Assembly: GCF_000204055.1 (NCBI RefSeq)
Contig: NW_006768836.1
Span: 388,991-452,990, forward strand
Length of the DNA: 64,000 nt
Source: Melampsora larici-populina 98AG31
Lineage: Eukaryota > Basidiomycota > Pucciniomycetes > Pucciniales > Melampsoraceae
Reading direction: 5' to 3'
A program made the translations under genes and the position numbers. Position 1 is the stretch's first letter. Every line of letters begins with the position of its first letter. Positions 21,785-34,371 of this stretch are shown here, piece after piece. The notes beneath the pieces were generated by a model. The model saw nothing but the letters and a program-made list of their open reading frames with translations, was not told the origin of the DNA and did not search any database.

Positions 21785-22085
21785 AATTCTGGAAAGTTAT
21801 CAAGAATGGAGATTGGATGAGTTTTGGAATGTATTGGATTGGTTTTGTGTATCTGGGTAAAAGATCGTATTGAATTTGTTTGAATAAACTATCCGATTAA
21901 GGTTATTTTTAGAATTATGAAGTTTGGAAGTAAAAGAAGATGAAATTCTGGAAAGTTATCAAGAATGGAGATTGGATGAGTTTTGGAATGTATTGGATTG
22001 GTTTTGTGTATCTGGGTAAAAGATCGTATTGAATTTGTTTGAATAAACTATCCGATTAAGGTTATTTTTAGAATTATGAAGTTTG
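21769..22085. repeat. 159-bp tandem duplication spanning the MED12 stop codon
   Basis: Unit 1 is 21769-21927 and unit 2 is 21928-22085 (the last base of unit 2 differs). The copies are identical by eye. The first copy carries the last MED12 codons, the stop and 3' UTR, including an AATAAA-like signal (TGAATAAACT). Unit 2 duplicates all of it. Confidence 0.95.
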
Positions 22086-23975
22086 AATGGAGATTGTAAG
22101 GAATATGTAAAAGAGATTATGTTTCAAAAATAATTGTTAGTAATAAAAAATACAAATGAATGAACCAAATTTCTGAGAATGTCTTATTAATGATTTCTTG
22201 TCAATATGTGTAAAATGTTAAAGAGAGTGAATCAATACGAATGAGATAAGTGATACGGAAATCCCTAGTTCTTGTTATTTGGTAAACAATCTCCTTTTGT
22301 GGGGAATTTCATACTATTCCACTTGCGAAGTTGCAATCTTGTTTTTCTTTGTGTTTTTAATTACAAAACGCAAACTGTTGAAAATCACATCATATGGAAA
22401 AGATTTCTGCCCCCAGGTGTGAAGTTTGTCAAGATCTCATTCTCTAATGTAACCGTAGGATGTTTCTTTGAGGCATTGAAGTAGGCCAGATAATGATGTG
22501 AAGGGGGACTCATTAGGCTGAGTCCATGGGGAAAGAAAACCCTTGCATCTGAGGTTCTGTTCTGAGCAGATGGTCGAATTGCAAAACTAAAACAATGTGT
22601 AAGCTGGGCTTAAGGGATGTTTTGTACAAGTTTTCCCTCACGAAGCCAACAACTCTGACACAGTAAGGAGGTTCAACTCTAGTGTGGCCCAGCAACAAAA
22701 TTCACAAATCCAGAGAAAGCTCAGCAGTAAAGTTCTTCTGGGGCTTGAAACCCGTAAATATCGAGAAAACATGCGAGTACATTGATTTTGGGAGTTCTTA
22801 CTACACGGATGACTTGAACTGCCCTCTTGCTGATCAGGTTGAGTTCAGCCTAGATTTGCTATTGTTCCCAAGTAAGATGGAAGTGAATGTGTATTGTCTT
22901 CGAGGGGTTTCCAAATTGATTGATCAAGTCATTCAGATTTTGTCTCATGCGGTTAACAAAAAAAGCAGATCTCATGCTGACTTGAGCCTGAAGCTTCAAC
23001 TTGTAAGGTGACAGTGCTCTTGTGATTCGTCAAACACATGCAAGGTCGGAGTTAGCTGCCATAACTACTTCACAGACTGGTTTGAATTACTTTCTTTTGA
23101 TTTTGCGAAGCCTGGATCCAGGTTTTAGACGTATTTTGGAACAAAAGAATGTGTAGATATGGTCAGGTCAAGATGAATGACATTTACGTTTTATAAACAA
23201 GGGGACAAAGGCCCCTTACTCTCGGCATGAATATAACAATCGGCGTTTCGTCGCCGAACAAGTCTACTCCTTCCGTTTGCATTTGCTTGTTTACAAAATA
23301 AAATTACACAAAGGAAGATATGTGTTGTACTGCATATTCCATCGGCCGGATGTCTAGAGAGTCATCAGATTCTCGAAGCCATCCCAGATGTTGGGCATAT
23401 GGGACAGCCCCACCGGTAGACAGCCCACACCTGCAGTTTAGCTTTCCGGACTTCTGGGAGCAGCCTCACGAAGTATGATAAGGAATTAGTACTTTGACGA
23501 TGAAGTGAAAAATTGATACTTCAGCCTGACTTGCAAGCTCACGACACATCTTCCAATTCCACGGATTGGATGACTCATCCTTGTCTTTCTTAAGTCTAAT
23601 GCATTCTCTGATGCCAATTTGCGCACTCAAGCAAGATCAAATGACAAATGTAGCTGAGTCATTCGAAGCATATCACATCATATGCCTTATCAACTTTTGA
23701 TTATTTGAGCCGGCAACTTGAGTTAAGGCAAGAGCAGTTCCAACTCCATCAAATCTGAACACACATTCTCTCAACTCAATTGTATCGTTCTTCATGCTTC
23801 ATTTTCTTATTTTCAACCGCAAGGGTATAGTGTTCATTGTTTTTCTGTCTTTCGGTACATTCTCATTCACTCAATCACTTGTCCTTTTCGTCTTATTCAC
23901 TGATATGCATATCTGGAAATCTTCTTAGTAACAATTGCTTCAACTTATCCTCACAGTAAGTCAGGATCTTCAGCT
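22086..23975. other. Gene-poor region
   Basis: No supported gene. One weak frame (22682-23011, +) has no recognisable features. A 13-bp inverted repeat with one mismatch (23189-23201 and 23286-23298, TTTTATAAACAAG / CTTGTTTACAAAA) encloses about 84 bases with an internal perfect 6-bp stem (TCGGCG...CGCCGA). This is possibly a tiny fold-back element. The last 200 bases are pyrimidine-rich, consistent with a leader for the small gene at 23976. Confidence 0.4.
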
Positions 23976-24270
23976 ATGGCAACTTCGTACGTCTCTTTTA
24001 GCGATATTATATGGTTCAAGTACCACTTACCAATTTGTTCTCTAACCAACCAAAACTCTCCTAGATCTACTAACGGCGGGCGAGCTAAGGTCCCTTCCCA
24101 TACGACTTCAAACGCGTACGTCTTATCAACTGAAGAGAGAAAACCGACCTCATGCTTATTTTCACCAATATGTTTGCTATAGGTCTGGCACAAGAGCGCC
24201 GACATATAAAGAAACAGCTTTTGCAGGAGATGACTACAATGGAAATTGGAATCCCTTCAGAAAAATATAA
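23976..24270 (+). CDS. Small three-exon protein of unknown function (49 aa)
   Basis: Exons 23976-23986, 24065-24115 and 24183-24270 join in frame across two introns of 78 and 67 nt. Both introns start GTACGTCT and end in TAG, and the first has a CTAAC branch-like motif. The product begins MATSSTNGGRAKVPSHTT and ends DDYNGNWNPFRKI, then TAA. It is hydrophilic and serine/threonine-rich, with no signal peptide or membrane segment. Two independent introns that both preserve the frame make chance unlikely, but the protein is short and I do not recognise it. A pyrimidine-rich leader lies upstream, and a GTAAGT at 23956 hints at a further intron in the 5' UTR. Confidence 0.5.
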
Positions 24271-24703
24271 AGCAGTTATAGGTCGAGACTGAGCCATTCT
24301 CTCAATATAGCAATCCGGAATTGTATTACATCGTCACCACGTTTTGACTAAGACCTCTGAAAAGAGATCAACAATGCATTTTGGTTCAATTAGAAAATAA
24401 AAGGCCAATTGGGGTTGAGATCTCTTATTCGATCCTTAACTCTGCAGGATCGCATGTCACCTTAGCTCTTTTCAATTCTGTGCTACTTTTGCGCGCTGCT
24501 GTTTTGGACATTCAATCTATCTGTTTACTCGTCTTATGCAGGCTTTGTATTCATATATATCATGATCATATCGTCATTTTCTCCATAAAGTTGTCAGATG
24601 GCTTCAGGTTCAACTTCATTATCATCATTTTTTTAATTTCATTTGTTTGGGTATGTTACATTAATGCCGTGAATTGTTTTCCGTGGTCTTGTGACTTTCC
24701 ATT

Positions 24704-24732
24704 CAAGGTGCTCTTTAAGATAGAGCACCTTG
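24704..24732. repeat. Perfect 11-bp hairpin
   Basis: CAAGGTGCTCT, a 7-base loop TTAAGAT, then AGAGCACCTTG. It lies in otherwise featureless DNA. No T-run follows, so it is not a terminator. Confidence 0.8.
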
Positions 24733-26946
24733 GGATACACAATGATTGAGCACTGTGAGTGTACGACCATATGTTGAATTAATGCCCTCCTTTGGAGAGT
24801 CTACAGAGCCTCTTCACTACAATGAAGCAGGTGGCATCATGCAACAGCTAATGCGAATGTGGTCAAATTGGATTTGCTTCACGTGGAATCCATATCAAGG
24901 TTTGGAAAGAGAGAAGCCAATTTTTCAGCTTTTTCCGTGAGAGGAACATATCAGAATCATTTTCATGCGCTCATTCCCTGCTACAGTCCTTCTGTTTCAA
25001 CCCCTCACACCTTGTGATTACACTGCCAATTTTTCTGAGGAAGTAGAGATGTGAAAAAGCAGCGCCGTGATTTGAAGCAATTAAAATACATTCCTCTAAC
25101 TTGTATTCTTATGTTTGAGAGAAAAGAGCATCTTGAACCTTTCTTGACCTAGATTTCCTGGAAACATTGATGAATAAGGGAGACGTGATGTGCCAGAATT
25201 GAATCCTTACTGCCTCTTGTTACCCTGTACAGTTTTTCTAAGAACTTCATTAAGGTACCCTCCCTGACCTCAATGTTGCATGTAGAACTCCTGTACCACA
25301 CTTTGGGAGCCATAGATTTAGTTCCACACCAGATCCCCCACTTCTTGATATCAAAGACACAGCTTATACTGTTTCTTCTTCATTGGGGCTGGTGCCAGTG
25401 ACATTTGTATTGACCTGACAGGTACCAGATGAAGATGTTTGGGTGCTGAACAGAAGGAGGCTTCCAGGCCTACCTCTTTTATGTGGGTTGTCATAAAGTA
25501 TAAAATTCATTAAAAACCTAATGAATATTTCAATCTGATCAAAAAAATCCCTATTGGCATCATGATCAGCTCTAATCTTGAATCTGTACCATGAGTGTAT
25601 CAAGAGAACTGGAGTGAAAAAATTGTAAAAGGTAATCAAAGGACATCATTCTGTAAAATCCTTGAGAAAGAAACCATATCCTTGATCTATATTCTGTAAA
25701 CCACACTCATCAAGATCATTTGAAAAAAAACATTTTCTGTATGTAAGAAAAACAAGTCAAAAAGCAGGGAGTTGTACTACTACCACTCATAAATCTGCAG
25801 GACTCCAATTGAATGAAACAAATGGAATTAGATCTATGACTAATTGACTATCTTTCTTCAAGAAATCTAAAGGTTTGTTTTCTATATCATGTGAATGTAA
25901 TCCAGATTCCAATCAAAACTTTCAATCCAAAGTATCCACAACCATTTACAGACTCCTTAAATACCATCATTGTCTAACTCATGCCTAAATGGTTCATATA
26001 ATCCTTCTTCCTTGATATGATGATCACCATGTTTTCCTTCCCAGACCTCATCCTCAGAGTCATGTGTCTTTGGACTTGAGGAAGCTAGAAAAATTCAAGA
26101 TTCAGATTTGTAAGTCAAAAGATTCAACCATATGCAAAAAGTGAAGAATGATCTCAACTATTACTTACAAGAATCAACAAATGGTTCCAGATCATGATCA
26201 TCTAAGAAGATAAGGTTGAACAAAATCATAGAAACATGATTATTCAGATCCAATTGATTGGAAGAAGACAGAAAGGTAAAGGATTTGTTATCTTTAGTGA
26301 TCCATTGTAATCAAATCAAAACAAGAAAGAAACTAAAAAAACCTTTTACTCACCCCCACTTCCATCATGATATAAATCATCAAACTTCATTGGGTTTGTA
26401 GTTCTTGGGGATCCCCACACTGAGCAAGAAGCCAACACCATAAGCTAAACTCATATAAAACAAAACTAAAAAAGAAAATTGTGAAAAAAAGAAACAATAT
26501 GAACTTCAAGACCCACATTCCATCTGTTCATTGTCTTCCAAAGTAGAGTATTTCTTAATCCCATCAACAGGTAAAGATTTCACCAAGAATGGAATGATTT
26601 GAAAGATCAAGAAGATAGGAAAAATCATGATACCAAAAATTACTTTTAACTATCTTTTAAAAATCTTGATAAGAAGAAAACCAAAAATTAAACTTCAACA
26701 AGAATTTTGTGTAGGTCAGATTTGTGATTTATGGAAAAAGGAAAAAGTTAGATTGGTTGGATTAAATTAACAAGCAAACTTATAGATTCTGATCATCAGA
26801 CATTTTCATCCACCAGAATCTATGTTACATGCTTCATTATCTTATTTAGTGAATATCTTTTAGGTAATCTTCAAACAGGTATAAGAAATGAGATATGCAA
26901 ACTCTAGAAGAAATCAATCATGATACAAAACAACAAATTCAAGATA
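24733..26946. other. Gene-poor AT-rich region
   Basis: Nothing recognised. Frames are short and of low complexity or leucine/isoleucine-rich, as expected from AT-rich non-coding DNA. Confidence 0.4.
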
Positions 26947-27134
26947 CAGTCAACTCTGATATAACTCATACCCCTTGTAATACATACCTCTGACCTAACC
27001 CATGCTTTTTTGGTGCATAATTTTCACTTTTTAGCCCAGAAGTCCATTCTGATAAGACATACTAGGACATACTCTATCAAAACCTATACCAAAGGCCGTC
27101 CATAAAATGGTATGGGTTATTTCAGAGTTGACTG
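26947..27134. mobile_element. 188-bp MITE with pogo/Tc1-mariner-like terminal repeats
   Basis: The termini are inverted: left CAGTCAACTCTGATATAAC..., right complement CAGTCAACTCTGAAATAAC.... Including the flanking TA, 26 of the outer 28 bases match (TACAGTCAACTCTGA-ATAAC-CATACC). A TA dinucleotide lies on each side (26945-26946 and 27135-27136), the target duplication of this superfamily. The CAGTCAACTC start is typical of pogo/Fot1-like elements. It has no coding capacity and would depend on a transposase elsewhere. Confidence 0.85.
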
Positions 27135-27603
27135 TATTTCAGTATATCTTATACTGAGAGAGAAACTAAAGCAACTCAGAATAAACCTGAATCTGCTTCA
27201 GTTAGAGTACTCAAAGCCATTATGTACATGTACACGTCCCCACACTTAGGATCATGATCAGTAGGTTTGGCACAAACCCTGGCCCCGCCGCTACAGAACT
27301 TGAATGATTATGTAAAATCATTTGGAGGATACTTTTTTTGGCGGGGAAAATGTGGTCAAAAGTATAATTTGAGTACCCTAAACCTAAACCAAACCAAAGC
27401 TTAGTTCATCCTGTACTATAGTCACCAATCAAACTTAACAAGTAGAATGAGTTCTAGCTTTGGCATTCTATCATCTCATGTTTTACTTTTGGTATAATCT
27501 CCTGGGGTTATGTTTCATGATCATTGGTACAAGCAATAAAATTAAAACCTGCTGAAAAGACGTGGACAGATGATATGAAAGAAAGAAAGGAAGATAATGG
27601 GAT

Positions 27604-27728
27604 TTTTTTCCCGGTTTCCCAGTTTTTGTTTTTGGCTGTGTTTGGAACTTTCCCACACTCTCCTAGTTTCCCAGTTTCCCAGTTTACGTTTTTGGCTGTA
27701 TTTTGAAAACTGGGAAACTGGGAAAAAA
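27604..27728. repeat. Nested inverted repeat, possible small MITE
   Basis: Outer arms 27604-27626 and 27706-27728 match at 22 of 23 positions (TTTTTTCCC(G/A)GTTTCCC.../...GGGAAACTGGGAAAAAA). A third copy of the arm (27667-27685) pairs perfectly over 19 bp with 27707-27725. The sequence GTTTTTGGCTGT follows two of the copies. Confidence 0.75.
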
Positions 27729-28594
27729 CTCCCAGTTTTAACTTTGTATCCCATAATTTAAATCAAACTTGAATCCATCAAACTGATAACTAATAATTTT
27801 TTATAATTCAACATATCATTATCACAAAAGCTTGGTTGATCAGGAGTTCAATAAGTTGAATATAATCAAATTCATGTATTGTGAGATGAATGAAAGGAAT
27901 AATGATTCTAAATCCCAATTGAACGAAGAAAGAAGAAGACAATCTCTGGTAATCCTAAACATTCTCTCTCTCATCAAGACATTTCAAAAATAAGACAAAC
28001 TCAGCCAGAGGTACACTAGAGGAATAGACAAAGATCCCACTTGATTCAAAAAACTTTATAATCATTCAAGATCTCATTTTATCTTGATTAAACTTTTCAT
28101 CAACTTCCTACATTTTCAAAACAAAACATTCTACAAATTCTCTTGCTCTTTATGAAAAAAATACAAACTAAAAAAACTTAACAAAAAAACAAGGAAATTT
28201 TTAACTTGGAATTCTTATTCTGATTGTTGTCTTTTTGTTGATTGAAAAGAAAGAAAGAGTAATTTATCAATTTCATGAATTTCAAACAAACAAAAAACAT
28301 AAGAAAATCAAAATCAAAAACAGATTCATTTATTATTGAAAAGAAAAAGAATTAAGCAAAATGATTAAAACAGATTTTGATTTTTTTTCAATGATTTTTG
28401 TTTCAACTTATAAAAACACAGACATACAAAAAAAACAATTTTGAAAAATGATGAGAATTAAAGAATGAAAAAACAAACGCGAAAAAAAAGAGATTCTATA
28501 ATCCAAGTCTAAAAGGTTCATCTCAATCAATTGTATGAATAAAGAAAGCAAAACATAATGGAACAATTTGAATTCGAAACCCATCATCCTTCAA
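27729..28594. other. AT-rich intergenic region
   Basis: No gene. Long A-rich and T-rich stretches downstream of the oxysterol-binding protein gene, which reads from the other side. Confidence 0.4.
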
Positions 28595-31500
28595 TCAATT
28601 CAAATTCACCAAAAATCTAAGCAAAAAAGCAAAAAAAAAACAATCATCAGTCAACTTGGTAAACGCCAAAACTTCTTGGTAAGAAACGAAAAAACAAACA
28701 TGATCGACATCATTCCATTCAGCCGATTCATCTCCTTCCATCTTAGCTCTCCCAACTTTCAGCCTTTCATCCCAGTAAGCAATATTAATTCCATCTGATG
28801 CTTTGACAGGTCCCCAAGTTCTTTCACCGCTATCTTCGTCTTCTTCAACCTTGAACCATCTAGGTGAATGTTCACGCAATTCTCCTAATTCTCGTCTTCT
28901 TCTTTTACTTCTTTGAAAGTCTTCCAATGCAGATTTCAATTCATTTGCTTTTTCCCATGCTCCTCTTTCAAACGCATGCTGATCTGGTCTTAATCTCGAA
29001 TCTGTAGGTGGTAAGAGATTCTTCAAGGTCGGATTCACTGCATTTAATGTGATCGCAAAGTTTGTTAAATTGAAAGGTAAAGGTTCAAGGATTTCGTCAT
29101 TCTTCCAAATTAACATATATTCTCGTCCTCGACCTTCGACCTTTTGATCCGGTGCAAGTTCTCCTCGATCTGATGGATTAGATCCTCCGGCCTTTCTCGC
29201 AATTAATTGAGTGGTCCATTTTCCTGCTAATTCCCACACAACTTTTCCGCTTGTATCATACACTGATCCCTTCACTTCGTTTGCATCTTTTCCTCTCCAT
29301 CCTCTAGGCTTGAATGTTAATATACATTTCTCGCCGGTTCGATGATTAGTGATCTCCATATCCTAAATCCCCATCAAAGGTGAAATGTGGTTAGTTCCCA
29401 AAATACTTATAATAGACAAAGAAAATACTGACTCCATAATGATCAATAGACGGTGAGCCGAGTATAAAGTTGCTAACAATCGTCGTCACTTTCTTCCAGC
29501 TATAATGTTCTTCAACCCTACTTGTATCATCTGCTACTCGAGGGTAAGACTCAGTACCAGGATACGTATCAGGTAATTTCAGTGTAGCATGAGCTACTCC
29601 AGTAGGTTTGATCTCAAATGATTTTCCAGTGAATCGGTTCTTGGCATCGGTCTCTCCAAAATATTTCCATCGGATCGATTCACAGTAACAAGCACTTGTT
29701 GGCTTTGATCGAGGATGAAAGGGTGGACGTGTGAGCCTCGTTGCAATATGCATTGGTGATATGAAAAAGAGACGAAAAGTAAAAGTCGACTTACAGGATG
29801 ATGACTAACTTGCTCCGAAACATATCTATATTGTTTATCCGGGTCAACATACTCAAAGGTTTCCCCTAACAAAGGGTTGAAAGGCCTAGTAGGTGAAGAC
29901 ATATTCATGTCAACAAATGTCAGACTGAGAGAACGCAGGGTAAAAAACTCACTTCGCAAGTCGACCAACTGTACTCGAATAATTACTCATCGCAAATCCC
30001 GCCACATAAGCGAGTCTGACTAAAGAGTCTGAATGTTCAGCGGCCGCATCCACTGAAAAAAGAAAGCAAAACATCAGCCTTTGTTCGCCTCCCTTTCTCA
30101 ATCAAGAGTTTATCCAAGCAGTAGAGAAATAACTGACAGCATTCAGAAAATTGCATATCCTCAGCCATACGTTGTAACATACTGACCGGTTCATTGAAGG
30201 TGACTGGAAATGAAATCTTGGTAAGATCCTTTCCAATACTATTCTTCAAAACACCCCAGAGTGAAACAGATGGCCGATCATCAGCCTTGATTGGTAAAGT
30301 CTTTCGCTTGGTTTCGTATCCTTTGCATATGACAGAGATATCTAATTCAGAAACTCGATTGGTGTCCAATGACGCCTTAGACACAGCCATAGGTTCGACA
30401 GCTATGGCACCAGTCTCTATGGCTTCGAAAAACTCGTCATCGTCATCATCATCATCACTGTCGACCGACGATGACGAAGCCAAGGGATGAGCGGATGGAG
30501 CTTGGTGTACATCTCCGATGGGTGATGGATTGACAGCTCCAGGGTTTAAACTTGGTGCTAAGCCGGAAGGGGTGACGATCTGCTAGGAGCGATGTGATGA
30601 GTATAATGAAGCAAAATTAAAAAGAACAATTCATCAACTTACCTCACCCACATATTCACTCGAACCAGGCCCGGCCAAGCCCCCAGGAGTACCACTACTC
30701 ATTCCAGCTCTCAAGCTCTTCAACTGTTTCTTCCTGCGACTACTATCTCTAGCCACGTTCTTCAATTCTTGTTCCATCTCCGCTTGAGTAGCTACAATCA
30801 TTTGCATATTTTCTTCCCACAGCTTTTTGGCTGCCAACTCTTGTTCATATCTTCGAATATAAAACTTTTCACGTTGATTGACTTTCAAAAAGTAATCGGA
30901 GACCATCGTGTTGAGGTCTTGCATTGATCGTTTGAGTGCCTCTTTGACTTCGACTTGTCGTTGAGTACCCTTGATCAGACTAGACGAAGAAGGCGAGGAA
31001 GTTAAACCAAGATTCGAAGTAGCCGTAGGAATAGGAGAATTAGAGATCGTGATCGAATCAATCAAATGTTCAGTCATCTCAATGTGTGCCTTGACACTTT
31101 GAGAAAGTAAATCGAATTCATTGTCGAACGGTGGTCTTCCATCTTGCCCTAAAATTCCATAGTTGTCATCATCTGTAAAAGAGCCGGCAAACATACTTCC
31201 AGATGGTGATTCTTCTCCTTGTTCCGGACTAGAATTGTTGGTCTTGGGGGAGCGGTTCAAAACTCGACTGTTTCTGATCCGCTTAGGAACAAAACTCCTT
31301 CGGTGTGAGGCTGGGTGTTGCTCAGCGTTGCTGATTGAAGGTGATGAGGATTTGCGAACGAGGTGAGTTGGTTGATGAGGCGAGCTATCCTTGGCCAATT
31401 CAATGGCTTGTTTAAGTGCATCGACCCATCTCATGACTTCTACGGGATGAGCCCCTTTCAAATAAAATTTCGGATATGAACTACCTAATTTGGATGAAAC

Positions 31501-33343
31501 TTCGAATCGTAGTTTATCTTTAGTGATATCGGGTCCAGTCAGGATTGCAACTGACATGGCAATCGACCCTCTGACAGCTTTTCCCTCATCCTTTTGATCT
31601 CGATAATAACTCAAATAACCTTGATTTTTGATCCGGAAGATCAGTCATTTGTCAAAGAAAAGTAGCAGACTCGAGATCAACTTACCGTTATCCAAGACTA
31701 GCCACCTGATATTGTAGCCCTTGGCCATATTGGTCCATTTGCTGAGATAACCTTTCAAAGTAGGTTGCTGAGTAGGAACCAGCCCGAGGGAAGTGGTTGG
31801 ATTTCCCAAACCAGAGGAAGCAGAATGAGAAGTGACAAGACCAGATGGTTCAATTTTGCTTTGAGCGTGTGCTAGCAATGCTCTTCCTTCCGAGGTAGCA
31901 GCTACCGATACAAATACCGGAGAATTAAATCAGTAATCGCCCCAAAAACGAAGAATGAAATGATCGAATAAGTCTACTAACTCTGTCTGAGAATACCCTT
32001 GACTTTCTCATCCTTGGCGACATCAATTGGCATTTTGTTCTTACGATCTCTAGCCAAAACATCAGCTCCCCTACTAATCGCCAAACCTAGCAGATGCAAA
32101 TCCCGTCTTCTAGCAGCTATAATTCGAACAACAGGTGAGTCTTTCAAGATGTAGCCAAAGAGATCAGGAAAAGCGAACTGACCTTCATGTAGAAGAGTCG
32201 TACCCGATTGTTCTTCTTTAAGATTATAATTAATCAATTTAGCACGCGGGCAATGCAAGAGTTTGAAGAGTTGATCAGCAGCCGATTCGTGATTGTTGAT
32301 AGGAGTCTTGCTGGTTTCATTTGTGGATGGTGCGCCGATAGAATCAACTGCAGCTTGGCTGACAATCGCAGTTTGAGGAGATGCAATATAAGCCGAAAGT
32401 AAAGCCAAGAAGCTACCAGATAATTGAGCACGTGAGACTGAATATACGAGAAAAGCAAGAAAGGTCAGATGAGTAAAAGGACAGAATGAGTAAAAACTTG
32501 AATACATACCTTGAACCAATTTAGCTACTTCAGGATGTTTACAAACTTCTAAACAAGTCTTTGAATCAAGATCACGAATTGAATCATCGACTTGAGGTTG
32601 AGCCAAGAGAAGAGCTACTACATCGGTTCTACCCAAGGCACAGGCCACATGAAGCGGGGTTTGACCAGAAGCATCTTGAGTAAGGAGATGTTTAGGTGAT
32701 GAATTGGAAAGTACAAGTTGAACGGTTTGAGCTGAATGAAAGAAACCAAAGATTAGCACTTGATTTGAGAACCACGAATCAGCTGAACCAAACTCAACTG
32801 CTTGCACATCTTACAGCCAAATGAAGAGGAGTGATTTGATAGATTGGAGAATCTGAATCATGATGTGGAGTAGTAGAATGATCTTGATATTGGTTTAAGA
32901 GAGTTAAGATTTGAGTTGAATCGCCTGAACGTAAAGCTTGTAAGAGTTTGAAACTACGAAGTGATTCATCGACTGAAGGAAGCGTAGTAGCTGTTTATAT
33001 AGTCAAATCAAATCAAACCAATGGTCATCAGTTGGTAATCAAGTCAAGTTAAAGAAATCAAGATTTTACATTTCTTTGAATTTGGACCCAGAATCTTAGA
33101 ATAGATGGATTGATTTGAATTAGAATGACTAAGTTGAGTACTACTGATCGAATGAAATTGATGCTGATTAAGTCGATGATTAGGTGATGAAGTTAAACTT
33201 GAATTAGATCTTGGTCGATGATCATCAGTTTGATTAGATTGACTTGGATTGGATGAAGTGATGGGAGTGGTGGGAAGGATTCGATTGGTTAGATTAGTAA
33301 TCGTAGTGGGTGAGGTTTGGGATGATGGTGATGACATGATCAA
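28595..33343 (-). CDS. Ankyrin-PH-FFAT oxysterol-binding protein (Osh1/Osh2 type)
   Basis: A multi-exon gene read from ATG 33343 (or 33337) down to TAA near 28595. Domain order: a serine/asparagine-rich N-terminus; ankyrin repeats ([49 protein letters not shown]); a PH domain ([22 protein letters not shown], ending [15 protein letters not shown]); a coiled region; an acidic run followed by the FFAT motif EFFEAIE (30415-30435) that binds VAP proteins on the ER; and the sterol-binding domain with [12 protein letters not shown] and the family fingerprint EQVSHHP (29795-29815), split from PTSACYCES by an intron. The architecture matches yeast Osh1/Osh2, which carry sterol and PI4P at ER contact sites. 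The end of the last exon is uncertain, because the final 25 residues look unlike the family. Confidence 0.88.
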
Positions 33344-34371
33344 TCAGGATTGGTTGAGCTTGGATTGCTGTGAGATGAGTTCAATCGAATCAATTAAGCT
33401 TGGATTGCTGTGGGTTGAGTGGCTGTGATGATAAAGCGAAGAAGAAGTGATTAGTAAGTTAAGATGGAGAGAGGAATGTGAAAAGATGAGGGCAGACGGA
33501 AAGTAAAAGAAGTAAAGGGGACACAGTGTAGATTATGAGCTTTACTTTATATGGATCCGAGGCTGGGAGTCTTGCAAATTATGTAAGATCACCAAATCGA
33601 TCATCGATGGTTCACTTTGAAATTCATTTTAAGCCATCTCATCTATCTCATCTCTTTAGTCAATCCATCGAGCAATCAGCTTTTCCGCTTTTGTTCTCAA
33701 CTTTGGCTCAAATTCAAATAAATCTACTTTATCTTCTACTTCATCAATTCTTTAATTTCTATTTTTACCAAAACACTCATCTCATAGTTCTTTTCGCACA
33801 AAGACTTAAGAGAGTCTAAATCAAAATGTAAGATGGCATCAACCCATGCTGGTAACTTGGAAACTCGTCTTACAATCGATTCAAAAAGGCTTGTCCATCC
33901 CCGCCCATCGCAGTCAAACTCTAGCCAAGCCTCTTCTTGAGACCCTAAGTGTTCTGCCATCAGGGTGTTACGCGTCTGTTATTGGTTTCCTTGTAAAACG
34001 ATAGGGGTTTCATGAAAAATCTCCCGAAAAATCAACATTGGTTGGAACTTTGGACTAGTTTGCAAAAGTTTAACCAATGTCTCCTTGAACAGGAACTCCC
34101 TCGATGCCATTCTATACATAGCAATCAACCAAAAAAAAGATAGCTACAAAGTATGTCATAATCATACCACTTCATTTTCATTATTTTCTTTGGATTCATG
34201 TCATTCTATACATACATAGCAGAGATCCAAAAACACTAAATAGCTACAAACTATGACATAATCAAACCACTTCATTCTCATTTTTCTTCTTCTTCCTTTG
34301 ATTTACATGTTTTAAATCTTCAAAAACACATTCAAATAAAATAAAATTAACAAAAGAAAACCCCATTTTCT
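33344..34371. other. Intergenic region, no supported gene
   Basis: Promoter side of the oxysterol-binding protein gene and 3' side of the mannosidase gene. A short minus-strand frame (33736-33960) shows no family features. About 34130-34280 contains two similar stretches (CATTCTATACATA...AGCTACAAA.TATG.CATAATCA.ACCACTTCATT), a local direct duplication. Confidence 0.4.

Noticed and set aside
22682..23011. 109-codon frame
   Set aside because: No recognisable motif or signal and no clear splice context.
24381..24749. Hydrophobic 122-codon frame
   Set aside because: Rich in I, L and F as expected from AT-rich DNA, with no family features. It ends in a hairpin and lies in the 3' region of the small gene.
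33736..33960. 74-codon minus-strand frame (MAEHLGSQEEAWLEF)
   Set aside because: Protein-like composition but no family match, no splice partners and no promoter signs. Possibly a relic, not called.
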